From: JACMLC01 sp963720235
GTDB lineage: Bacteria > Acidobacteriota > Blastocatellia > Pyrinomonadales > Pyrinomonadaceae
Direction: 5' to 3'
Assembly (NCBI GenBank): GCA_963720235.1
Contig: OY970389.1
Location: 1,984,001-2,048,000, forward strand
Length of the DNA stretch: 64,000 bases
Every line of letters starts with the position of its first letter. Positions within the stretch are counted from its first letter, which is position 1. Below are positions 59,476-64,000 of the stretch, in pieces. Made by a program: the position numbers and the translations under genes. Below the pieces are notes generated by a model. The model worked only from the letters and a program-made list of their open reading frames with translations, was not told the origin of the DNA and did no database searches.

Positions 59476-59874
59476 CTACTTCGTCGCCGCAGGCGATGCT
59501 GCTGGCGATGCGGCAGTGTTGGCATTCGCGTTAGCTGCTGCGCTCGGCGCGGCGGAAGCCTGTGGGCTCGCTGCCGGAGTGGCTGCTGGCGAAGCCGCTG
59601 GCGTCGCTCCATCTTCGGGAGATGTCTGTATGACTGAACGCTGGCCTGACAGCGCAGGCATAGAGAGAACCAATGCCACGAGCATAAAGAGCGCGGCTGC
59701 GCCGATGGTTATCTTGGCAAGCAAGGTCTGTGTGCCGCGCGGCCCGAAGGCTGTGCTGGAAACGCTGCTGGCAAAGAGCGCGCCCGCGTCAGCCTTGCCC
59801 GGTTGCAAGAGCACTGTGATGATGAGCACGATGCAGGCTAAAATAAAAAGTCCGTATAAAACGTAAAGTAACAA
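59476..59874 (-). CDS. secG: Protein translocase subunit SecG
   Basis: Accessory subunit of the SecYEG channel. 132 residues: two helices (LLYVLYGLFILACIVLIITV and ITIGAAALFMLVALVLSM) separated by the conserved LLQPGKADAGALFASS loop, as in SecG. The tail from ~85 is low complexity with repeated Ala/Ser/Pro words (ASPAATPAASPQASAAP), longer than usual SecG. It follows tpiA with a 15-base gap and precedes tRNA-Leu. Confidence 0.93.
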   Translation of the reverse strand: MLLYVLYGLFILACIVLIITVLLQPGKADAGALFASSVSSTAFGPRGTQTLLAKITIGAAALFMLVALVLSMPALSGQRSVIQTSPEDGATPAASPAATPAASPQASAAPSAAANANANTAASPAASPAATK

Positions 59875-59889
59875 AATCGTTTCCTCAAA

Positions 59890-60648
59890 CTATTTTTTGT
59901 AATTGACAATCCCGGCGAAGCTTTCAGCCTTGAGGCTCGCGCCGCCGACAAGCGCGCCGTCTATATCTTCCTGCGCCATCAAACCGGAAACATTGTCCGG
60001 CTTGACCGAGCCGCCATAAAGAATCCGCAAATTTTCAGCCGCTTCCGGCGTGTGCTCCGCGCGAAAAACGCGCCGGATAAACGCATGCATTTCCTGCGCT
60101 TGTTCCGGCGTCGCGGTGCGTCCGGTGCCGATGGCCCAGACCGGCTCGTAGGCCACGATGATACGTTGCAGGTCTGTGGCTGTCAACCCGCCAAGTCCGC
60201 CTGTTAACTGACCTTTGACGACATTTTCAGCATTGCCCGAATCTCTTTGGGCCAATGTTTCGCCGACACAGACAATGGCCGTCAAACCTGCTAAGAGAGC
60301 CGCCTGAGTCTTGCGGCTGACCATCGCATCCGTCTCAAAATAGTATTGCCGCCGCTCCGAGTGGCCCACAATCACATAGGCCGCGCCAGCGTCGCGCAGC
60401 ATCGCACCCGACACCTCGCCGGTGTGCGCGCCCTCTTCTATCTCCGTCGAGCAATCCTGTCCCGCGACTCCAATGTTCGAGCCTTCGAGACGATCCGCAA
60501 CAGTCTTGATGGAAGTAAAGACAGGCGCAATCACAACCTCGCAGTGATTGGCATTCGCCACCAAAGGCTTTAAGGCGAGCGCGGTCTCGACAGACTCCGC
60601 GACCGTCTTATACATTTTCCAGTTTCCGGCGATAACAGGTTTTCTCAT
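59890..60648 (-). CDS. tpiA: Triosephosphate isomerase
   Basis: Glycolytic interconversion of dihydroxyacetone phosphate and glyceraldehyde-3-phosphate. 252 residues with the three catalytic parts: Lys in GNWKMYKT, His in GHSERRQ and Glu in AYEPVWAIGTG. The phosphate loop is near LYGGSVKPDNV. Start at 60648 (ATG), matching the normal MRKPVIAGNW beginning. Follows pgk with a 14-base gap. Confidence 0.96.
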   Translation of the reverse strand: MRKPVIAGNWKMYKTVAESVETALALKPLVANANHCEVVIAPVFTSIKTVADRLEGSNIGVAGQDCSTEIEEGAHTGEVSGAMLRDAGAAYVIVGHSERRQYYFETDAMVSRKTQAALLAGLTAIVCVGETLAQRDSGNAENVVKGQLTGGLGGLTATDLQRIIVAYEPVWAIGTGRTATPEQAQEMHAFIRRVFRAEHTPEAAENLRILYGGSVKPDNVSGLMAQEDIDGALVGGASLKAESFAGIVNYKK

Positions 60649-60662
60649 AATCAGCAAACAGT

Positions 60663-61859
60663 TTATTTATCATTCAAAGCGGCCACGCCCGGCAGTTCGT
60701 CGCCAGCTAAGAATTCGAGGGTTGCGCCGCCGCCGGTTGAGATGTGTGTGATGCGGTCTGCGACTCCGGCCTGTGTGACGGCGGCGACGGAATCTCCGCC
60801 GCCGACGATGACGGTTGCGCCGGCGTCTGCGGCTTCTGCGACGGCGAGTGCGATGCCGATAGTGCCTTCGTCAAAACCTTTCTCTTCAAAGACTCCCATC
60901 GGGCCGTTCCAGATAATCGTCTTTGCGCCCTGCAAAGCATTCTTGAAGAGTTGAACAGTCTCGACTCCGATGTCTAAGCCAACCAGCCCCGCGTTTGTAA
61001 ATTCAATCGGAATCGTCTTACGGCTATTGAGCGGGTCATAGCTGTCCACGACCTGATGGTCTGTCGGCAGCAGCAACTCAACTTCAGCCTCTTCCGCTTG
61101 CTTCATAATCTCGCGCGCGGTGTCCATCATATTATCTTCGACGAGAGATTTGCCGACAGTAAACCCTTGAGCTTTGAAAAAAGTGTAAGCCATCGCGCCG
61201 CCGATTAAGAGCTTGTCAACCTTGCGTTCTATCAGCGCGTTGATGACAGGGATTTTATCGGAGACTTTCGCGCCGCCTAAGATTGCGACAAACGGATGCT
61301 CCGGGTTGCTGATGACGCGGCCCAGGTATTCCAGCTCTTTCAACATCAAGAGACCTGCGGCAGCTTGCTCGACATGCTTTGTAATTCCGGCGGTCGAAGC
61401 ATGCGCGCGATGCGCCGCGCCGAAAGCATCGTTGACATAAACGTCGTCACAAAGGCTCGCAAGCTTTTGTGCAAACCCGTCGTCGTTCTTCTCTTCTTCA
61501 GGATGAAAGCGAAGATTTTCGAGCATCAGCACATCGCCGTCCGCGAGTGCAGAAGCTTTAGCCTCTGCTTCATCGCCAATGCAATCGCTTGCAAACTCTA
61601 CAGGCTTGCCGAGCTTTTCCGAGAGATGTTCAGCGACAGGAAGCAAGCTGTATTTCTCCACGCGCTCGCCTTTCGGTCTTCCAAGATGAGAAGCGAGGAT
61701 GATACGCGCGCCCTGCTCCATCGCGTGTTGAATCGTCGGCAGCGCGCCGCGCACGCGCGTGTCGTCTTCCACCACGCCGTCCTTGACAGGCACGTTGAAG
61801 TCAACGCGGATGAAAACTCTTTTCCCCTTCAGGTCGAGGTCTTTGATTGAAAGTTTCAT
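60663..61859 (-). CDS. pgk: Phosphoglycerate kinase
   Basis: ATP-forming step of glycolysis. 398 residues. Landmarks are RVFIRVDFNVPVKDG near the start, LASHLGRPKG, LMLENLRFHPEEEKND, ILGGAKVSDKI, and the nucleotide-binding IVGGGDSVAAV near the C-terminus with THISTGGGATLEFL. Start at ATG 61859; an earlier in-frame ATG at 61919 is within the hairpin. No good Shine-Dalgarno is visible next to the hairpin that sits just upstream. Confidence 0.96.
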   Translation of the reverse strand: MKLSIKDLDLKGKRVFIRVDFNVPVKDGVVEDDTRVRGALPTIQHAMEQGARIILASHLGRPKGERVEKYSLLPVAEHLSEKLGKPVEFASDCIGDEAEAKASALADGDVLMLENLRFHPEEEKNDDGFAQKLASLCDDVYVNDAFGAAHRAHASTAGITKHVEQAAAGLLMLKELEYLGRVISNPEHPFVAILGGAKVSDKIPVINALIERKVDKLLIGGAMAYTFFKAQGFTVGKSLVEDNMMDTAREIMKQAEEAEVELLLPTDHQVVDSYDPLNSRKTIPIEFTNAGLVGLDIGVETVQLFKNALQGAKTIIWNGPMGVFEEKGFDEGTIGIALAVAEAADAGATVIVGGGDSVAAVTQAGVADRITHISTGGGATLEFLAGDELPGVAALNDK

Positions 61860-61872
61860 AAAGACATTGACA

Positions 61873-61928
61873 AGCAAGTAAGTGATGAGAGAAATGCTGT
61901 TTGGCATTTCTCTCATCACTTACTTGCT
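61873..61928. promoter_or_regulatory. 25-bp perfect hairpin between gap and pgk
   Basis: AGCAAGTAAGTGATGAGAGA... (61873-61897) is exactly complementary to 61904-61928 with a 6-base loop TGTTTG. It fills nearly the whole 73-base gap-pgk spacer and ends 13 bases before the pgk start. It has no T run, so it looks more like an mRNA processing or stabilising structure, or a dispersed repeat, than a terminator. Confidence 0.8.
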
Positions 61929-61932
61929 ACAT

Positions 61933-62940
61933 TTAAAATCCCTTTTGTGCGATGAACTTGACGAGGTCGCGTACGCGGCAGGAGTAGCCCCATTCGTTGT
62001 CGTACCACGAGAGGACTTTGACCATATTGCCGCCGATGACTTTGGTGTACTCCGCATCCACTATGGACGAGTTCGGATTCTTGCGAAAGTCAACGGAGAC
62101 AAGCGGCTCTTCCGAGAAAGCTAAGATGCCCTGCAACTCTTCGTTCGCGGCATTCTTCAAAGCCGTGTTGACATCCTCTGTCGTCGCATCTTTTTCCAGT
62201 TCCATCACGACATCAACGAGCGAGACATTCGGCGTCGGGACTCTCACGCTGATGCCGTCAAACTTTCCTTTGAGTTCGGGCAGGACGAGCGCGACGGCTT
62301 TGGCTGCGCCCGTCGAAGTCGGAATCATCGAAAGGGCTGCGGCGCGCGCGCGGCGCATGTCCGAGTGCGGCAAGTCCAAAAGCTGCTGGTCGTTTGTGTA
62401 AGAGTGAATCGTAGTCATCTGCGCCGAGCGGATGCCGAATTTTTCGTGTATCACTTTGGCGACAGGCGCGAGGCAGTTGGTCGTGCAGGAAGCGTTCGAG
62501 ATGATGTTGTGCTCCTGCGGTTTGTAGTCGCCTTCGTTGACGCCTAAGACAATCGTGATGTCTTCATTCTTGGCGGGCGCAGAGATAATCACTTTTTTGA
62601 CTGTGCCGCGCAGGTGCTTCTTCGCATCTTCGGCTTTGGTGAAGCGGCCTGTGGACTCAATCACGATTTCCGCGCCGACGGATTCCCAGTCAATCGCCGC
62701 AGGGTCTTTCTCGGAAAAGACTTTAAACTCATCCGCGCCCACCTTGATGCCGTTCTCCGTGGCGGAAATATCTTCTTCCAGATTGCCGAGCACGGAATCG
62801 TATTTGAGTAGATGGGCCAGCGTCTTGGTGTCCGTTAAATCGTTGACGGCGACGAAATCTATCTCCGAATCGCCGAGCGAAGCTCGCAAGACATTGCGCC
62901 CGATGCGCCCGAAACCATTGATGCCGACTTTGACTGCCAT
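61933..62940 (-). CDS. gap: Glyceraldehyde-3-phosphate dehydrogenase (type I)
   Basis: Oxidises glyceraldehyde-3-phosphate with NAD(P). 335 residues. The N-terminal Rossmann start is VGINGFGRIGRNVLRA; the catalytic Cys is in SNASCTTNCLAPV (~152); the His is in TTIHSYTNDQ; the C-terminal WYDNEWGYSCRV is standard. First gene of gap-pgk-tpiA-secG. AGGAGG lies 10 bases before the ATG. Confidence 0.96.
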   Translation of the reverse strand: MAVKVGINGFGRIGRNVLRASLGDSEIDFVAVNDLTDTKTLAHLLKYDSVLGNLEEDISATENGIKVGADEFKVFSEKDPAAIDWESVGAEIVIESTGRFTKAEDAKKHLRGTVKKVIISAPAKNEDITIVLGVNEGDYKPQEHNIISNASCTTNCLAPVAKVIHEKFGIRSAQMTTIHSYTNDQQLLDLPHSDMRRARAAALSMIPTSTGAAKAVALVLPELKGKFDGISVRVPTPNVSLVDVVMELEKDATTEDVNTALKNAANEELQGILAFSEEPLVSVDFRKNPNSSIVDAEYTKVIGGNMVKVLSWYDNEWGYSCRVRDLVKFIAQKGF

Positions 62941-63352
62941 GTGTTAAAGACCTCCTCGCCTGACGTTAAGATTTGTGCGGTGGCTGCCCTCACACTTTCG
63001 CACACGTTGGCCCCGCGCTTAGGCGCTGGCGCACACTTTCCGGCAAGACCTCGGTAAGAATTAGTGTGGGAACAGCGTTTGGTTATAAAGAGAGGCAAGA
63101 TAATGCGCGCCCGCGCGAGATGTCAAGGCGGGCCGCGCTCGTGCCTGCCCTGTCTCGCGCGCAGGATTTTCTGAAACCGGCAAGAGAGATGGAGCGTCCT
63201 TACTATTTGCGCGTTAAATTATTGAAACCGCAATGTTGCCAGACTCGTAGTAGCCTTGTGACTTACTTCGCTTTATCCTGTATAAAGTCTATTTCGCACA
63301 ACTGAAGTTTCGGGCCATCACAAGAGGAATCAATCAAGGAGTTATTGTTTTA
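62941..63352. other. Divergent spacer between gap and TolC-family gene
   Basis: About 410 bases. It contains the promoters for both genes. A weak plus-strand pair TTGTGA (63256-63261) and TATAAA (63281-63286) with a 19-base gap may serve the TolC-type gene. No repeat of the listed families is seen. Confidence 0.4.
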
Positions 63353-64000
63353 ATGTCTATCAATTCCGTCAGCCGGATTATCAAGTCTCTCGCGCTCTCA
63401 ACCATTGTGGTAGGAGCCTGCGCGGTGGCGTCCTTCGGACAGACGCCCGCGCCGACGCCTGCCGCAACGCCTGTTCCGATGACTCCCGCGCAGAGAGACG
63501 CGACGCGCCCGCCTGGCACACAGCGCAACCAGCCAATCCCGCCCGATGCGCGTCCCAATCCGAATCCTGCTGCGCCGCCGGGCGCGACACGCACAGACCC
63601 GCAGGCTGCTCCGGGCGTCAATACCCCGCCGCAAACCACGCGTCCCACGACGACCACAGACATCACCGCGCCCGTCGTCTCTCCGACTCCGACGACGCCG
63701 GTAGATGAAAGCACGACGACGCCAACCACGCCCGGACAGGAATTGCCTGAGCCGAATTTTCCAGCGCAGCAACCGCGCCCTGTGCCGCCTCTGCCGGATT
63801 TAACGAGGCTCGGCGTGACGAGCGACAACGTCATGACATTGACGCTCAATGAAGCGATTCGCATGGCTCTTGAGAACAACAATAATATCGAAGTCGCGCG
63901 CACGGATGTGAAGTTCAACGAAACGACGCTGCTCTCGCTCGAAGGCATTTTCGATCCTGTCTTCACCTACACTCCAGAGGTCTCAAGACTTGTGCAGTCA
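63353..64000 (+). CDS. TolC-family outer membrane protein, 3' end cut by window
   Basis: 216 residues are visible with no stop. A signal peptide (~1-30, ALSTIVVGACAVASFGQ) is followed by ~110 residues rich in Pro, Thr and Ala (TPAPTPAATPVPMTP-like), then LTLNEAIRMALENNNNIEVA, the usual start of the outer-membrane efflux protein repeat, and FNETTLLSLEGIFDPVFTYT. The long Pro/Thr linker before the TolC fold is unusual. AAGGAG lies 11 bases before the ATG. Confidence 0.82.
   Translation, partial: MSINSVSRIIKSLALSTIVVGACAVASFGQTPAPTPAATPVPMTPAQRDATRPPGTQRNQPIPPDARPNPNPAAPPGATRTDPQAAPGVNTPPQTTRPTTTTDITAPVVSPTPTTPVDESTTTPTTPGQELPEPNFPAQQPRPVPPLPDLTRLGVTSDNVMTLTLNEAIRMALENNNNIEVARTDVKFNETTLLSLEGIFDPVFTYTPEVSRLVQS

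Noticed and set aside
63334..63966. 210-residue minus-strand frame
   Set aside because: Shadow of the Pro/Thr-rich linker of the TolC-family gene, which gives a Gly/Val-rich antisense peptide.

Overview
The window reads as a chromosomal segment from a Gram-negative, aerobic bacterium with moderately high G+C. The nature of its respiratory genes (a menaquinol-type Rieske/cytochrome b complex with a large multihaem cytochrome, beside an aa3-type oxidase) and a magnesium-chelatase-like set suggest an acidobacterium, perhaps Blastocatellia/Chloracidobacterium-like. That placement is inference; no rRNA gene is present.

Layout. 1-5 kb: the end of a GAF-GGDEF diguanylate cyclase, then pyruvate dehydrogenase E1alpha, E1beta and E2 (no E3) and a 49-residue acidic protein. 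5-12 kb: an EamA transporter, a nest of concentric palindromes, mutS broken by a one-base frameshift, an Mrr-like nuclease overlapping the mutS start, and ftsH. 12-19 kb: a tiny membrane protein, an M14 peptidase whose 5' end contains a repeat element, an M1 aminopeptidase, a trans-aconitate-type methyltransferase, a glycine-zipper stress protein coupled to a small zinc-ribbon membrane protein, and a ferredoxin. 19-37 kb, all on the minus strand: Rieske protein, cytochrome b in two parts, an eight-haem cytochrome c, a copper-binding lipoprotein, haem O synthase, oxidase subunits II, I, III, III-like and IV, and accessory genes. This is nearly a full quinol-to-oxygen electron path.

37-47 kb: a glutaredoxin-like protein, a TIR-NTPase-TPR (STAND) protein, and a chelatase set. 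In the chelatase set the H subunit is split into two genes in swapped order (C-terminal half upstream of the N-terminal half), preceded by a fused ChlI-ChlD subunit and a TVP38-type membrane protein. 47-52 kb: ResB, CcsA and a TPR protein (system II cytochrome c maturation, which would serve the multihaem cytochrome), then an IS200-type transposase. 52-64 kb: a secreted protein, an OmpR-type two-component system, an HD-GYP phosphodiesterase, a LolA-like secreted protein, a HAD phosphatase, tRNA-Leu(GAG), secG, tpiA, pgk and gap, and the start of a TolC-family gene.

The most striking non-coding feature is the intergenic spacers. At least ten carry a hairpin family built from CGCAAAGG words. 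Five others carry hairpins built from different 7-bp tandem words (GAGTCNG, TTTTCAG, GATTTTT twice, TTCATCC). Two spacers hold nested, concentric inverted repeats. Copies of the CGCAAAGG element are translated as part of two genes. Two genes (mutS and the ChlI-ChlD gene) each look one base out of frame.
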